DNA of 64,000 bases from contig NZ_BQME02000002.1 in the NCBI RefSeq assembly GCF_022180385.2, forward strand, positions 1,426,001-1,490,000, written 5' to 3'. Of this stretch, positions 8,652-18,980 are shown piece by piece. The stretch's first letter is position 1. Each line of letters starts with the position of its first letter. This DNA is from Paenibacillus sp. L3-i20 (lineage in GTDB: Bacteria > Bacillota > Bacilli > Paenibacillales > Paenibacillaceae). The notes beneath the pieces are model-generated. The model worked only from the letters and a program-made list of their open reading frames with translations. It made no database searches and was not told the DNA's origin. The position numbers were made by a program, and so were the translations under genes.

Positions 8652-9137
8652 TTAATCTCCAAGTTGGAAAGTAATTTTGCGAATGATGCCTTCCTTTGCA
8701 TCTATAAACAACACACCCGTACAGTCCGGTAGCAATAACGAATATACCAGCAATCTATCCCTTACTCCACTAGCCGTCCAATCCATTGGCAAACGGTCAC
8801 GTGCAGTCTTCACCACATATGTGCAGTCTTCTTTCTCTGCAATATAATCAATATATATTCGAGAGCCACTTCCAAGTGGCGTATCATCTAACTCAATTGG
8901 GATAGGAATTACATGTTTGCCTGATGAGACAACATAACCTGATCGCTCAAGCAATGATACATTCTCATCATTATCTCCAATTGCGCCTCCCTTACCGAGC
9001 TTAATCCGATTCACATTAACCGGAGTATGCAACCATCGATAAAAGGCTTTGTATGCCCATATTGCAAGCAAAGAGCCTGCGATTAACATAATTAACCAAT
9101 CTCCATACGTTTCTATGGCTAACACCTCATTCACCAT
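8652..9137 (-). CDS. Membrane-anchored protein of unknown function (161 aa)
   Basis: One N-terminal membrane segment (about residues 13-32) followed by a soluble cytoplasmic domain of about 125 residues ending close to argR. The soluble part contains SGYVVSSGKHVIPIPIELDD, YIDYIAEKEDCTYVVKTAR and VRDRLLVYSLLL. The order of an Asp, a VVK strand and a helix with conserved Tyr is reminiscent of the PD-(D/E)XK fold, but this is only a resemblance. The start is not certain, because the best ribosome-binding-like GAGGTG lies just inside the frame. Confidence 0.7.
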   Translation of the reverse strand: MVNEVLAIETYGDWLIMLIAGSLLAIWAYKAFYRWLHTPVNVNRIKLGKGGAIGDNDENVSLLERSGYVVSSGKHVIPIPIELDDTPLGSGSRIYIDYIAEKEDCTYVVKTARDRLPMDWTASGVRDRLLVYSLLLPDCTGVLFIDAKEGIIRKITFQLGD

Positions 9138-9262
9138 TGGTCATACAATGAAAGCGAACGTTTGTTTGGTATAAGTTTATCAAATTATGGTCCCGCATGT
9201 AAAGTAAAAAAAGATGCCTTACAGTAATTAAACTGATCGGCACCCTTCCTGGTTGCAATTAA

Positions 9263-10093
9263 TTATTTAGTTATTTTGAATGTCCCATTTGCTTGCTCCA
9301 CCAATTTCTTTAGATCAAATTCATTTGGCACGGCTTCATTGGGTTCATTCATCCATAACCAATATGCGAGAAACTCTATGTTCCCTTCGCCACCAGTAAT
9401 CGGAGAGAAAGTAACATTTTGTAATTTAAAACCTAGTTCTGACGCGTTATTGAGCACATTTTCAAGTACTTCTAAGTGAACACTTGGCTCTCTAACGACA
9501 CCAGACTTGCCTACCTTTTCTCTGCCAGCTTCAAATTGCGGTTTAATTAAAGCCACAATTCCTGAACCTTCTGCCATAAGTGTCGATAATGTAGGCAAAA
9601 TCAGCTTAAGTGAAATAAATGAAACGTCAATACTTGCAAAAGTTGCTGGAGGACCTTCCAACTGCTCTGGCTTCAAGTAACGGAAATTGGTTCTTTCCAT
9701 TACATTTACTTTCTCATGCTGTCTAAGTGACCAATCCAATTGGTTATATCCTACATCGATTGCATATACATAGGATGCCCCGTTTTGAAGAGCACAGTCC
9801 GTAAAACCTCCAGTGGAAGCTCCAATATCCAACATTACTCTGTCTTCGAGCTCAATATTAAACTCGCGTATTGCTTTTTCTAGTTTCAAGCCGCCACGAC
9901 TGACATAAGGATGGATTGCACCCTTTACCTTAATGTCAGCGATACGCGGAACTTTCATTCCACTTTTGTCTATTGGCTCGTTGTCAACAAGTACAAGACC
10001 TGCCATCAACGCTTTTTTCGCCTTCTCCCTACTATCGAAGAAGCCTAGCTCCACAAGAAGCACATCTATTCGTTCTTTCTGAGTGGTTGTCAT
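9263..10093 (-). CDS. tlyA: TlyA-family rRNA 2'-O-methyltransferase
   Basis: 276 residues. N-terminal S4 RNA-binding domain (about 5-65, RIDVLLVELGFFDSREKAKKAL), then an FtsJ-type Rossmann methyltransferase with the SAM motif MLDIGASTGGFTDCAL (about 88-103). Family members methylate ribosomal RNA and were earlier called hemolysin A. It sits 15 bases after dxs, as in B. subtilis (dxs-yqxC-ahrC-recN), so it is probably cotranscribed. Confidence 0.93.
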   Translation of the reverse strand: MTTTQKERIDVLLVELGFFDSREKAKKALMAGLVLVDNEPIDKSGMKVPRIADIKVKGAIHPYVSRGGLKLEKAIREFNIELEDRVMLDIGASTGGFTDCALQNGASYVYAIDVGYNQLDWSLRQHEKVNVMERTNFRYLKPEQLEGPPATFASIDVSFISLKLILPTLSTLMAEGSGIVALIKPQFEAGREKVGKSGVVREPSVHLEVLENVLNNASELGFKLQNVTFSPITGGEGNIEFLAYWLWMNEPNEAVPNEFDLKKLVEQANGTFKITK

Positions 10094-10108
10094 GGGTCTC
10101 CTCGATCG

Positions 10109-12007
10109 TTACACTTGCTCGGTAACGCGTTTATTGCTGACAGCTAACATCGAGCGCAATTCAGTTGCAACACGATGGGCTGTTAAGCCTATTTCTTCAC
10201 GTTGCTGCTCTATAGAGCCATGCTCCACGAATAGATCTGGAATGCCAATAATTCGAACAGGAACGTTATATAGACCTTGCTGCGAATAGAATTCAAGAAC
10301 AGAGCTACCAAAACCGCCTAACTCTGAACCTTCCTCCAACACAATAATCTTTTTGCCCTGTTCTGCTAATGACAATAACATTGTCACATCCAGCGGCTTA
10401 ATGTATCTTGCGTTTACAACTTCTACCTTAACGCCTTCAATCAATAATTGATCGGCCGCTTGTTCAGCCACACCAATCATTGGGCCAATTGCAAGAACAG
10501 CAACAGCATCACCTTCACGAAGCGTTTCCCATGTGCCAATTGGAATCGGCAACGGATCAGCGTCAATTTCAACACCAGCTCCGTTTATTCTTGGATAACG
10601 TATAGCAATTGGTCCTTCGTTATAAAGGAAAGCTGTTTTCATCATGCGTCGCAGCTCATTCTCATCTTTAGGCATCATTAGCACTAAATTAGGTAGATGA
10701 CGTAAAAACGCAATATCATATACGCCTTGATGTGTCTCTCCATCTGGTCCAACAAAACCTGCTCGATCTATTGCAAATACAACGTTTGCATTTTGCCTGC
10801 AAATATCGTGTACGACCTGGTCATACGCTCTTTGAAGGAATGTTGAGTACACGGCGTATACAGGCTTAAGACCCTCCATCGCAATTGCAGCAGACATAGT
10901 TGCAGCATGTTGCTCAGCAATTCCAACATCAATCATACGTTTTGGATATTTTTTTGCAAAGTCTAGAAGGCCCGAGCCTCCCGGCATTGCAGGTGTAATA
11001 GCTACAATTCGCTCATCTTGATCAGCAAGCTCAATGAGCATGTCGCCAAATACTTTCGTATACATTGGCGGCCCTACAGAATTGACCATTTGGCCAGATT
11101 CAATCTTGTATGGCGAAGCACCGTGCCACTTATGCGAATCAGCTTCAGCAGGTAAATAACCTTTTCCTTTAATCGTAAGTACATGAACAAGTACTGGGCC
11201 AGGCATTGCATCTGCTTGCTTCAAAATATCGATAAGCCCTTCCACATCATGTCCATCCACTGGACCTAAATATGTTAGTCCGAATTGCTCGAACAAAATA
11301 CCGCTGACTAGCAAATATTTTAGACTGTCCTTTACGCGCTCCGCTGTTTTTGCAAGCTTCCCGCCTATCGCCGGTATTTTGTTCAGCAGATGCTGAAGTT
11401 CATCTTTTGCTTTATGGTAGTGACGATCGGTCCTTATTTTACCTAAATAGTGATGCAACGCACCTACATTGGGCGCAATAGACATTTCGTTATCGTTAAG
11501 AATGACAATCATCTTCCGTTGCTCATGACCAATATGGTTAAGTGCTTCTAATGCCATACCGCCTGTAAGAGCACCGTCACCGATTACAGCAACTACACGA
11601 TTACTTTCACCTTTTAGATCTCTGCCTAACGCCATTCCCATTGCAGCAGACAACGATGTACTGCTATGGCCGGCTTCCCAGACATCATGTTCACTTTCAG
11701 CTCTTTTAACAAATCCACACAAGCCCTTGTATTTGCGAAGAGTATTAAATCGGTCCATACGTCCTGTCAAAATCTTATGTACATAAGATTGATGACCAAC
11801 GTCAAATATAAATTTATCATCCGGACTATTAAATAAGTAATGCATAACCAAGGTCAATTCGACGACACCCAAATTGGGAGCAAGATGACCTCCTGTAATG
11901 GATAATTTCTCGATAAGAAACTGTCGGATTTCATCGGAAAGCTGCTCTAGTTGAGCAACATTTAGCGTTTTCAAATCTTGAGGTCCATCTATTTGATCCA
12001 GCAGCAC
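10109..12007 (-). CDS. dxs: 1-deoxy-D-xylulose-5-phosphate synthase
   Basis: Thiamine-diphosphate enzyme joining pyruvate and glyceraldehyde 3-phosphate, first step of the non-mevalonate isoprenoid pathway. 632 residues, full family length. The ThDP-binding motif [15 protein letters not shown] is near residue 145-159, an ND pair ([12 protein letters not shown]) follows, and the transketolase pyrimidine-binding segment ([14 protein letters not shown]) and C-terminal transketolase domain are present. Start is GTG behind AGGAAAG. It follows ispA, the next isoprenoid gene, and precedes tlyA. Confidence 0.97.
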   Translation of the reverse strand: MLLDQIDGPQDLKTLNVAQLEQLSDEIRQFLIEKLSITGGHLAPNLGVVELTLVMHYLFNSPDDKFIFDVGHQSYVHKILTGRMDRFNTLRKYKGLCGFVKRAESEHDVWEAGHSSTSLSAAMGMALGRDLKGESNRVVAVIGDGALTGGMALEALNHIGHEQRKMIVILNDNEMSIAPNVGALHHYLGKIRTDRHYHKAKDELQHLLNKIPAIGGKLAKTAERVKDSLKYLLVSGILFEQFGLTYLGPVDGHDVEGLIDILKQADAMPGPVLVHVLTIKGKGYLPAEADSHKWHGASPYKIESGQMVNSVGPPMYTKVFGDMLIELADQDERIVAITPAMPGGSGLLDFAKKYPKRMIDVGIAEQHAATMSAAIAMEGLKPVYAVYSTFLQRAYDQVVHDICRQNANVVFAIDRAGFVGPDGETHQGVYDIAFLRHLPNLVLMMPKDENELRRMMKTAFLYNEGPIAIRYPRINGAGVEIDADPLPIPIGTWETLREGDAVAVLAIGPMIGVAEQAADQLLIEGVKVEVVNARYIKPLDVTMLLSLAEQGKKIIVLEEGSELGGFGSSVLEFYSQQGLYNVPVRIIGIPDLFVEHGSIEQQREEIGLTAHRVATELRSMLAVSNKRVTEQV

Positions 12008-12122
12008 GTTACTTTCCTCACTTTCGAGAACAGCTATTAACTGTCCTATACACTTCTACATTTTACCTATTATAGCACAATACCATTCAGTTGCCCAATC
12101 ACTTGAACAATTGTAAAGTCTG

Positions 12123-13037
12123 TCAATGGTCCCGTTGCACTAAATAATCGGCAATTTGCAACAATCGTTCAGGCTCTGCAAGGTTTGCTTCTAAAATAGC
12201 AGTTTTTGCTTCTTGAGTTAACTTTTTAACTAAAGCTACGCTCTCCTCCATCCCTATAAGGAACGGATATGTTACTTTTTGTTGAGCGACATCACTATTC
12301 GTTTTTTTACCAAGCTTCTGCTCATCACCAATCAAATCCAATATGTCATCTTGAATCTGGAATGCTAAACCGATATTCCGTCCGTAGAGGGCTAACTTTT
12401 CTAGCTGACTTTTATCAGCTCCGCCAACTCGACCGCCAGATACAACAGAAAATACAATTAAATCGCTTGTTTTGTGCAAATGTATATACTCTAACTCGCC
12501 AATAGCGGTAATTCCTTGTTCCCCAAGCATGTCTGCGGCTTGCCCGCCAACCATGCCAGATGCTCCCGCAAGAGTAGCCAAATCTTCAACAATTGCCAAT
12601 GCTATCTCAGGGCTAACATCACTTTGGCGCGCAGCTTGTGGAATTAAACGAAATGCATGTGTAAGCAATGCATCTCCAGCAAGAATTGCCATCGCTTCAC
12701 CGAACACTTTATGATTTGTAGGTTTTCCACGCCGATAGTCATCATTGTCCATCGCTGGCAAATCATCGTGGATCAAAGAATATGTATGTATATATTCAAC
12801 AGCACATGCGATAGGCATTGCACTTTCATAGTGCAATGATGAGCCATTTATCGCTTGAGCTGCTGTCAATACAAGGGCAGGTCGAATTCGCTTACCACCT
12901 GCATCAAGAGAATATTGCATTGCATCACGAAGCTGCTGTGGTACATCCCATTCTAACGGGAGTGAAGTTTGAAGCGCCAGCCCAATTTGGGCTGCACATT
13001 CTTTCAAATAAGTTGAAGTTGCGACGCTAGCGTTCAA
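12123..13037 (-). CDS. ispA: Farnesyl diphosphate synthase (IspA family)
   Basis: 304-residue all-helical prenyltransferase. First aspartate-rich motif LIHDDLPAMDNDD (about 93-105) and second motif FQIQDDILDLIGD (about 227-239) are intact; the helix GGKRIRPALVLTAAQ precedes. Makes farnesyl diphosphate from IPP and DMAPP/GPP. TTG start 2 bases after the xseB stop codon, behind AAGGGGA, consistent with translational coupling in the xseAB-ispA-dxs operon. Confidence 0.95.
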   Translation of the reverse strand: MNASVATSTYLKECAAQIGLALQTSLPLEWDVPQQLRDAMQYSLDAGGKRIRPALVLTAAQAINGSSLHYESAMPIACAVEYIHTYSLIHDDLPAMDNDDYRRGKPTNHKVFGEAMAILAGDALLTHAFRLIPQAARQSDVSPEIALAIVEDLATLAGASGMVGGQAADMLGEQGITAIGELEYIHLHKTSDLIVFSVVSGGRVGGADKSQLEKLALYGRNIGLAFQIQDDILDLIGDEQKLGKKTNSDVAQQKVTYPFLIGMEESVALVKKLTQEAKTAILEANLAEPERLLQIADYLVQRDH

Positions 13038-13039
13038 TC

Positions 13040-13297
13040 TTATTCCCCTTTGTCTTCGTTTGCTGCAACAAACGTTTTTTTCTCGAAACCTTGCTCTGAA
13101 TCGATTAACAACTCAATTTTACTCTCGACTTGCTCTAGCTTACCTCCACACAAATGGGAAAGCTTCATACCTTCTTGAAACAATTCGATAGCCATTTCTA
13201 AAGGAACGTCACCGTTTTCAAGCTTGGCAACGATAGACTCTAGACGTTCCATCGCTTGCTCAAAACTAAGCTCATCGCTCTTCACTGCTTTTTTCAT
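13040..13297 (-). CDS. xseB: Exodeoxyribonuclease VII small subunit
   Basis: 85-residue helical protein with the family pattern [20 protein letters not shown] followed by [18 protein letters not shown]. Partner of XseA in the single-strand-specific exonuclease VII. Its start lies inside the 3' end of xseA (26-base overlap), and the stop is 2 bases from ispA. Confidence 0.96.
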   Translation of the reverse strand: MKKAVKSDELSFEQAMERLESIVAKLENGDVPLEMAIELFQEGMKLSHLCGGKLEQVESKIELLIDSEQGFEKKTFVAANEDKGE

Positions 13298-14651
13298 CGT
13301 TCGAACCTCCTGTTAGGGATTGAACGCGGCAAGTCATTCCGCCATGTGCCAGTTTAACTTGAACGTCATCGCCTACCGTTACATCTTCAATGGATTTTAT
13401 TAACCGATTCTTGTCCACATCATATACAAGACTATAACCTCTTGCCATTACTTTTAGTGGGCTTAACGCATCAAGTTGCTTTATCCCGCTTTGCAAACGC
13501 AACTTGCCTGATTTCACCAATGCAGTTGATGCGAGCTCCAACTGATGTGTTGCTCCACTTAACCTCTTAGCCGCATAATTAACGCGCTCACCAGGATGAT
13601 GTGCAGCCAATTGCGATTGTAGCTTGGCTAGTCGTGCATGCTCCTTCATTGTCAAACGAGAAGTTCTCTCGTTGAGCAATTCCTTCAAACGATCAAGTCG
13701 TTGCGCTTGGTCCAACAAATATCTGCGAGGATGTAAGAAAAAAGGTGATCTTCTTACTCGTTGCAAACGTTCTTTATCAATTCGAACAGTTAAGCGCAAT
13801 GCTGCAATTAATCGCTGCTCCAACCGATTCTTGCTCTGCAAAAGCTCTGTTATTTGAGGAACCGCAAGCTCAGCAGCAGCTGTTGGGGTAGCAGCACGCA
13901 AATCAGCAACAAAATCAGCAATCGTAAAATCCGTTTCATGACCAACCGCACTAATAATTGGAATATCGGATTTCACTATCGCTCTTGCAACTGCTTCCTC
14001 ATTGAATGCCCATAGCTCCTCAAGTGAACCTCCGCCACGCCCAACAATTAATACGTCGCATTCTCCAAATCGGTTCATCGCTTCTATTGCATTCACAATA
14101 GCAGGTGCCGCTTGCTTTCCTTGAACTAGAACAGGATAAATATAGATTGGTATTAAAGGGTATCTACGCTGTATAGTCGTAATAATATCCCTTACAGCCG
14201 CACCTGTAGGTGAAGTTATGACACCAATTGATTTAGGAAATGGCGGCAATGACCTTTTACGGGCAGAGGCGAACAAACCCTCTTGTTCCAGCTTGCTTTT
14301 TAATTGCTCGTACGCAAGATATAAGCTGCCGATTCCGTCAGGTTGCATCGCCATTACATAAAACTGATAGTTACCATCTCGTTCAAAAACAGAAATGTTT
14401 CCTCTTGCAATAACTTTAGTACCTTCACGAGGAATAAAAGGAAGCCGTGTATTATGAGAAGCAAACATGACGCATTTCAGCTTACTATCGCTATCTTTAA
14501 GAGTAAAATACATATGACCGCTTGAATGATGGGTGAAATTAGATATTTCTCCTCGCAGCCAAACATCACCTAATACATGATCCGTTTCTAATTTCATGCG
14601 AATATATTTATTGAGCTCCTTGATGGAGTACACTTTTGGATTAGTTCCCAT
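13272..14651 (-). CDS. xseA: Exodeoxyribonuclease VII large subunit
   Basis: 459 residues, family length. N-terminal OB-fold (about 20-105, [20 protein letters not shown]), catalytic domain (about 125-300) containing [31 protein letters not shown] and [17 protein letters not shown], then a coiled-coil C-terminal region. Degrades single-stranded DNA in both directions together with XseB. ATG start 9 bases after the folD stop. Confidence 0.97.
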   Translation of the reverse strand: MGTNPKVYSIKELNKYIRMKLETDHVLGDVWLRGEISNFTHHSSGHMYFTLKDSDSKLKCVMFASHNTRLPFIPREGTKVIARGNISVFERDGNYQFYVMAMQPDGIGSLYLAYEQLKSKLEQEGLFASARKRSLPPFPKSIGVITSPTGAAVRDIITTIQRRYPLIPIYIYPVLVQGKQAAPAIVNAIEAMNRFGECDVLIVGRGGGSLEELWAFNEEAVARAIVKSDIPIISAVGHETDFTIADFVADLRAATPTAAAELAVPQITELLQSKNRLEQRLIAALRLTVRIDKERLQRVRRSPFFLHPRRYLLDQAQRLDRLKELLNERTSRLTMKEHARLAKLQSQLAAHHPGERVNYAAKRLSGATHQLELASTALVKSGKLRLQSGIKQLDALSPLKVMARGYSLVYDVDKNRLIKSIEDVTVGDDVQVKLAHGGMTCRVQSLTGGSNDEKSSEER

Positions 14652-14659
14652 TAGAAGGT

Positions 14660-15520
14660 TTACACCTCGATTCCGTTTGCCCTTTTAGCCGCCGTAATCG
14701 TGTTTTTCATTAACATAGTTATCGTCATCGGGCCAACACCACCAGGAACTGGTGTAATGTAACTAGCACTATTGATGCAATCATCGAAATCAACATCGCC
14801 AGCTAACTTGCCATTTTCAAGACGATTGACCCCAACATCGATTACAATAGCTCCAGGTTTTACAAAGCGGCTGTCGATTGCTTTAGCTTTACCAATTGCA
14901 ACAACAAGGATGTCCGCCTGTTTCGCGATAACTTCCATGTTAGTCGTTCGAGAGTGGCAAATTGTAACAGTAGCATTCTCGCGCAATAACAACATTGCAA
15001 CTGGCTTGCCAACAATGTTGCTTCTACCAATAACGACTGCATGTTTGCCCGCAATGTCCACACCGCTCCGTTTTATTAGTTCAATTACACCTGCAGGTGT
15101 ACATGGCAATAAACTATTGTCACCAATAGTTAAATTACCAACACTTTGCGGATGAAATCCGTCCACATCTTTGTCTATATTAATAGCATCAATTACTGCC
15201 TTCTCATTAATATGTTTAGGTAGCGGAAGCTGAACTAGAATACCGTTTATTGAAGATTGTTCGTTCAGACGATCAATAAGTGCAAGTAGATCCATCTCGG
15301 ATGTATTTTCATCTAAACGATGTACCTCCGAATAGATTCCTAGCTGCCCACATGTTTTTTCTTTGGAGCCTACGTAAACTTTGGATGCAGGGTCTTCACC
15401 GACAAGTATAACCGCTAAACCGGGAATAACGTTTTTTTCTTTCAATGCGGTAACTTCTTGAATCAACTCGCCCCGTATTTCTTCAGAAATCTTTTTTCCT
15501 TCGATAATGTGTGCGCTCAT
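14660..15520 (-). CDS. folD: Bifunctional methylenetetrahydrofolate dehydrogenase/cyclohydrolase
   Basis: 286 residues. The substrate-binding segments ([18 protein letters not shown] with the catalytic Lys, and [12 protein letters not shown]) and the NADP-binding Rossmann segment ([17 protein letters not shown]) are present, and the C-terminal PGGVGPMT motif is intact. Interconverts 5,10-methylene-THF and 10-formyl-THF. Lies between nusB and xseA, as in B. subtilis. Confidence 0.97.
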   Translation of the reverse strand: MSAHIIEGKKISEEIRGELIQEVTALKEKNVIPGLAVILVGEDPASKVYVGSKEKTCGQLGIYSEVHRLDENTSEMDLLALIDRLNEQSSINGILVQLPLPKHINEKAVIDAINIDKDVDGFHPQSVGNLTIGDNSLLPCTPAGVIELIKRSGVDIAGKHAVVIGRSNIVGKPVAMLLLRENATVTICHSRTTNMEVIAKQADILVVAIGKAKAIDSRFVKPGAIVIDVGVNRLENGKLAGDVDFDDCINSASYITPVPGGVGPMTITMLMKNTITAAKRANGIEV

Positions 15521-15576
15521 AACCGCTTCAGACTCCTTTATCCTTTAAGTAGCTTTTTCCCCATAAAAATAATGTT

Positions 15577-16020
15577 CTATTCTTTTAGTTCATCAATTTC
15601 CTGCAACAATTTACCTAAAACACCATTGACGAACTTGCCCGATTCCTCTGTCCCGAAATGTTTTGCAACTTCAATAGCTTCATTAATCGCTGCAACTGGA
15701 GGTACATCGTCTCTAAATACCATCTCATAGCAAGCAAGTCTTAGTACTTGTCTATCTACTCGAGACAATCGATCTACCTGCCAACCAGTAAGATATTGTT
15801 GAAGCATTCCATCTATAACTTGCTTATTTTCCAGAACGCCGTTCACAAGCTCACGTACAAACTCGTCTGTACTTCCGACTTCTGATGGATCTGCCTCAAT
15901 TTCATTTTCTTGGCGAAGTTCCTCCATAAGCATATCAATCGCTTCTGACGGAGTTACCTCATTCATTTCCAATTGATAAAGACTTGAAACTGTAATTTCC
16001 CTAGATAATCTGCGTTTCAT
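15577..16020 (-). CDS. nusB: Transcription antitermination factor NusB
   Basis: 147-residue helical RNA-binding protein that acts with NusE (S10) in rRNA antitermination. It starts MKRRLSREI, has the central ELVNGVLENKQVID region and the C-terminal PPVAAINEAIEVAKHFGTEESGKFVNGVLG signature (quoted in part: INEAIEVAKHFGTEES). First gene after a terminator-like hairpin, upstream of folD. Confidence 0.96.
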   Translation of the reverse strand: MKRRLSREITVSSLYQLEMNEVTPSEAIDMLMEELRQENEIEADPSEVGSTDEFVRELVNGVLENKQVIDGMLQQYLTGWQVDRLSRVDRQVLRLACYEMVFRDDVPPVAAINEAIEVAKHFGTEESGKFVNGVLGKLLQEIDELKE

Positions 16021-16070
16021 GTGTTCTACACATCCGTTCTTGCCAAATATTTTTTCAGAAAAAAACTATG

Positions 16071-16125
16071 ATCTCCTCCCTGCCCCTAATTAGCGGCTGT
16101 CCGAAATCCGGAGTACGGAGGAGAC
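16071..16125 (-). terminator. Hairpin between the DUF2273 gene and nusB
   Basis: On the minus strand GTCTCCTCC pairs with GGAGGAGAT across a loop that contains a smaller TCCGG/CCGGA-type hairpin; it is followed by CATAGTTTTTTT. It probably separates the asp23-amaP-DUF2273 transcript from nusB-folD. Confidence 0.7.
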
Positions 16126-16132
16126 CACAGAA

Positions 16133-16375
16133 TTATCGAAATGGACGAAACCTATCTTGCAGGGCGTACCATAACCTCTGCCAAGAAAATAATTCTCCAT
16201 TCATTTGCTCTTTCATTTTTCCAATCGAATAACCGATGAAGACAAGCAGTGCTACAAAAAGCATGTCCCAGAAACCAAATGCTAAATAGATGATTCCAAA
16301 AAACAAACCCACTGCTGCTCCAACCAAACGTTTCCAATAGATTCCCCAGAACTCCCTCCACATCGGTAAGTTCAC
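16133..16375 (-). CDS. DUF2273 small membrane protein
   Basis: 80 residues with two closely spaced hydrophobic segments (about 14-58) and a basic C-terminus. The WREFWGIYWKRLVGAAVG start and GIIYLAFGFWDMLFVALLVFIGYSIG-type core (partly quoted) match the DUF2273 family, which is regularly found with amaP and asp23/gls24 genes, as here. Role probably structural, in envelope stress. It lies 2 bases after amaP. Confidence 0.85.
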   Translation of the reverse strand: MNLPMWREFWGIYWKRLVGAAVGLFFGIIYLAFGFWDMLFVALLVFIGYSIGKMKEQMNGELFSWQRLWYALQDRFRPFR

Positions 16376-16377
16376 CT

Positions 16378-16944
16378 CTATTCTACGCGGCTTTTGAATG
16401 TATTTGCTTGAATAACATTAGCAACAAACACGGCAACATTCGTAACTGGTATTCCCGTGATTTCTTCTATACTCTCTTTAACAGCACGCTGAATTTCTTC
16501 AGTTAGAACTGGTATAGCGTGTTCACCATCTATTATTGCACGAAGCACAATTTCAAGACCAGCATCTGTCGCTCGAACTCGCGCTTTTATATCCTTAACA
16601 CCACGCTGCTTGACTGCAACTTTTAAGGCTAAGTTTTCGATTGTTTCAATGGAAATACGAATGTCTCCAAACTCTGTCCGTTGATCAATCGATTGTGTTG
16701 AAGCTGAGTTACGTTGAAGGGATACAATGAAAAATCGGGCACTAACAAGAAACAAAATAATACCCGTCACTCCAACAGTTAGTGAAATGGACTCTTGACG
16801 ATAGAAATCGCCCAATAGATCAACCATCATAGTATCCGTTATCCATCCAAACCCCAAACTTATCATGAACACCGATACAATCCCGATGACGATGCTGTAC
16901 AAAAACAAAAGTAGCTTGTCCACAACTTTTATCAACGCAGCCAT
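16378..16944 (-). CDS. amaP: Alkaline shock response membrane anchor protein AmaP
   Basis: Two N-terminal membrane segments (after VVDKLLLFLYSIVIG and around LTVGVTGIILFLVSARFF) followed by a soluble C-terminal domain related to Asp23 (FGDIRISIETIENLALKVAV). AmaP tethers Asp23 to the membrane in Staphylococcus. Start is ambiguous: the ATG at 16944 is only one base after GGGAGGA, while TTG at 16935 lies 10 bases after GGAGG and would give MIKVVDKLLL, close to typical AmaP N-termini. The upstream ATGs fall inside a terminator-like hairpin and are unlikely. Confidence 0.88.
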   Translation of the reverse strand: MAALIKVVDKLLLFLYSIVIGIVSVFMISLGFGWITDTMMVDLLGDFYRQESISLTVGVTGIILFLVSARFFIVSLQRNSASTQSIDQRTEFGDIRISIETIENLALKVAVKQRGVKDIKARVRATDAGLEIVLRAIIDGEHAIPVLTEEIQRAVKESIEEITGIPVTNVAVFVANVIQANTFKSRVE

Positions 16945-16966
16945 TCCTCCCGTCAGACCTAATGAA

Positions 16967-17008
16967 AACCCCCTTGTGCCGAGCGGCATGCCCAATCACG
17001 AGGGGGTT
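16967..17008 (-). terminator. Terminator/attenuator between asp23 and amaP
   Basis: 12-bp stem (AACCCCC...GTG with CAC...GGGGGTT, 16967-16978 and 16997-17008) followed on the minus strand by TTTTCATT. The short T run suggests partial termination, so Asp23 may be made in excess over its anchor AmaP. Confidence 0.7.
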
Positions 17009-17034
17009 GTACGAATTCAACGCTTTACACTTTA

Positions 17035-17442
17035 TTATTTGACTCTGTTAATGCTTTCTTCCTCAACAAGCTTTTCAGTAGGCTTGAAATAAACGTCATG
17101 GATATGAACATTCACTTCCACTACATGCAGACCTGTCATCATCTCGATTGAACGTTTCACATTGACTTGAATGGCTGAAGCAATCTCTGGAATTTTGTTG
17201 CCGTATTCAACAATAATTGATACGTCAACTGCAGCTTCCCTTTGACCAACTTCTACCTTCACGCCTTTGGACAAATTTTTGCGACCGAGCAATTCAGCAA
17301 TACCGCCTGCAAAACCGCCACTCATCCCAGCTACGCCTTCTACCTCAACTGCAGCAAGACCAGCAATAACTTCAATAACCTCAGGTGCAATCTGAATCGT
17401 ACCGATTTCTGTTTTTTCATAATCAGCAGCTATCGTACTCAT
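17035..17442 (-). CDS. Asp23/Gls24 family envelope stress protein
   Basis: 135 residues. Starts MSTIAADYEKTEIGTIQIAP, then ILGRK-type loop region and the family core VKVEVGQREAAVDVSIIVEYG followed by VKRSIEMMTGLHVVEVNVHI. Cytoplasmic protein that lines the membrane, anchored by AmaP. The ATG at 17442 follows GGGAGGT by 11 bases; an upstream in-frame ATG would add 11 unrelated residues. First gene of the asp23-amaP-DUF2273 group, after accBC as yqhY is in B. subtilis. Confidence 0.92.
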   Translation of the reverse strand: MSTIAADYEKTEIGTIQIAPEVIEVIAGLAAVEVEGVAGMSGGFAGGIAELLGRKNLSKGVKVEVGQREAAVDVSIIVEYGNKIPEIASAIQVNVKRSIEMMTGLHVVEVNVHIHDVYFKPTEKLVEEESINRVK

Positions 17443-17544
17443 GTTCGTTGTACACCTCCCTAATATTGCGTGCACTTGGCTCTAGCCAAGCATTGATCCG
17501 CATCTTATTTATATACTATAACATTCAGCCTGAAATATGACAAA

Positions 17545-18933
17545 CTAAAGAGACTTGTTTACATCTCTGCTGACAGTGAGATCAGATGCATTTATATCAT
17601 GCTCTTCCAGAAATTTAATATCAAAATCCCCTTGTACAAACTTAGGATGATTAAGTAATTTAAGATGGAACGGAATTGTTGTACGAATACCTTCGATTGC
17701 AAACTCAGACAGAGCACGCTTCATTCTTGCAATCGCTTCTTCACGTGTAGATCCCCAAACAATTAACTTTGCAATCATCGAATCATAATGTGGAGAAATC
17801 GTATACCCAGGATATACTGCACTATCAACTCGCACCCCTGCTCCGCCAGGTGGCAAATAAAACGGGATATGCCCTGGTGAAGGCATGAAATTGCGTTCTG
17901 AGTCTTCCGCATTAATACGACATTCAATAGACCATCCATTAATAGATAAATCCTCCTGCTTGAATGAAAGAGGATTGCCTTCCGCAACTCTGATCATTTC
18001 TTTAATCAGGTCAACGTTCGTTATCATTTCTGTAACGGGATGTTCAACTTGAATACGAGTATTCATCTCCATAAAGTAAAACTTGTCATCCGGACCAAGA
18101 AGAAATTCTAGTGTTCCCGCTCCTGAATATTGAACTGCAAGAGCAGCACGAACAGCAGCAGAACCCATCTTCTCACGCAATTCAGGAGTCAAAATTGGAC
18201 AAGGAGCTTCCTCAACCAGCTTTTGTCTTCTACGTTGCACAGAGCAATCACGTTCGAACAGATGCACCGCATTACCATGCTTGTCCGCCATAATTTGAAT
18301 CTCTACGTGCTTCATGCCAGTCAAATACTTCTCCAAATATACGCCTGCATTGCCGAAAGCTTTTTGAGCTTCTTGCTGTGCTGTCGTAATTTGAGTAATT
18401 AATGAATCCTCATCATCTGCAATACGGATGCCTTTGCCTCCGCCGCCTGCAGTCGCTTTAATAATAACGGGATAACCGATTTCTCTAGCGACAATGATTG
18501 CATCATCCATGTTTTCGACTAGTCCATCAGAGCCAGGAATAATAGGCACATTAGCTGTTTTCATCGTAAGCTTAGCAACAGCTTTATCACCCATTTTACT
18601 AATTGCTTCTGGTGAAGGACCTATAAACGTAATATTACAAGATTCACAAATTTCAGCAAAATCAGCATTTTCTGCTAAGAAACCATAACCAGGATGGATA
18701 GCATCACATTCTGTTATTGTAGCAACGCTCATTATATTCGTTAAATTCAAGTAGCTATCTTTAGATGCGGTTGGACCGATACAGTAAGCTTCGTCCGCAA
18801 GTCGGACATGGAGCGAATCACGGTCTGCTTCAGAATAAACAGCAACTGTGCCGATTCCTAGCTCACGACAAGCACGAATAATTCGTACTGCGATTTCACC
18901 ACGGTTTGCAATTAATATTTTTTGGAATTTCAC
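17545..18933 (-). CDS. accC: Acetyl-CoA carboxylase, biotin carboxylase subunit
   Basis: ATP-grasp enzyme of 462 residues that carboxylates the biotin on AccB. N-terminal domain [21 protein letters not shown]-binding glycine loop [14 protein letters not shown], and catalytic segment [19 protein letters not shown] are all present; the C-terminal domain has [22 protein letters not shown] start at 18931-18933 behind AAAGGGG, directly before the conserved [11 protein letters not shown]. Forms an operon with accB (47 bases apart); supplies malonyl-CoA for fatty acid synthesis. Confidence 0.97.
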   Translation of the reverse strand: MKFQKILIANRGEIAVRIIRACRELGIGTVAVYSEADRDSLHVRLADEAYCIGPTASKDSYLNLTNIMSVATITECDAIHPGYGFLAENADFAEICESCNITFIGPSPEAISKMGDKAVAKLTMKTANVPIIPGSDGLVENMDDAIIVAREIGYPVIIKATAGGGGKGIRIADDEDSLITQITTAQQEAQKAFGNAGVYLEKYLTGMKHVEIQIMADKHGNAVHLFERDCSVQRRRQKLVEEAPCPILTPELREKMGSAAVRAALAVQYSGAGTLEFLLGPDDKFYFMEMNTRIQVEHPVTEMITNVDLIKEMIRVAEGNPLSFKQEDLSINGWSIECRINAEDSERNFMPSPGHIPFYLPPGGAGVRVDSAVYPGYTISPHYDSMIAKLIVWGSTREEAIARMKRALSEFAIEGIRTTIPFHLKLLNHPKFVQGDFDIKFLEEHDINASDLTVSRDVNKSL

Positions 18934-18980
18934 GTAGGAACCCCTTTCAGACGACAGTTTCCCTATTGGGAACAAAAGTT

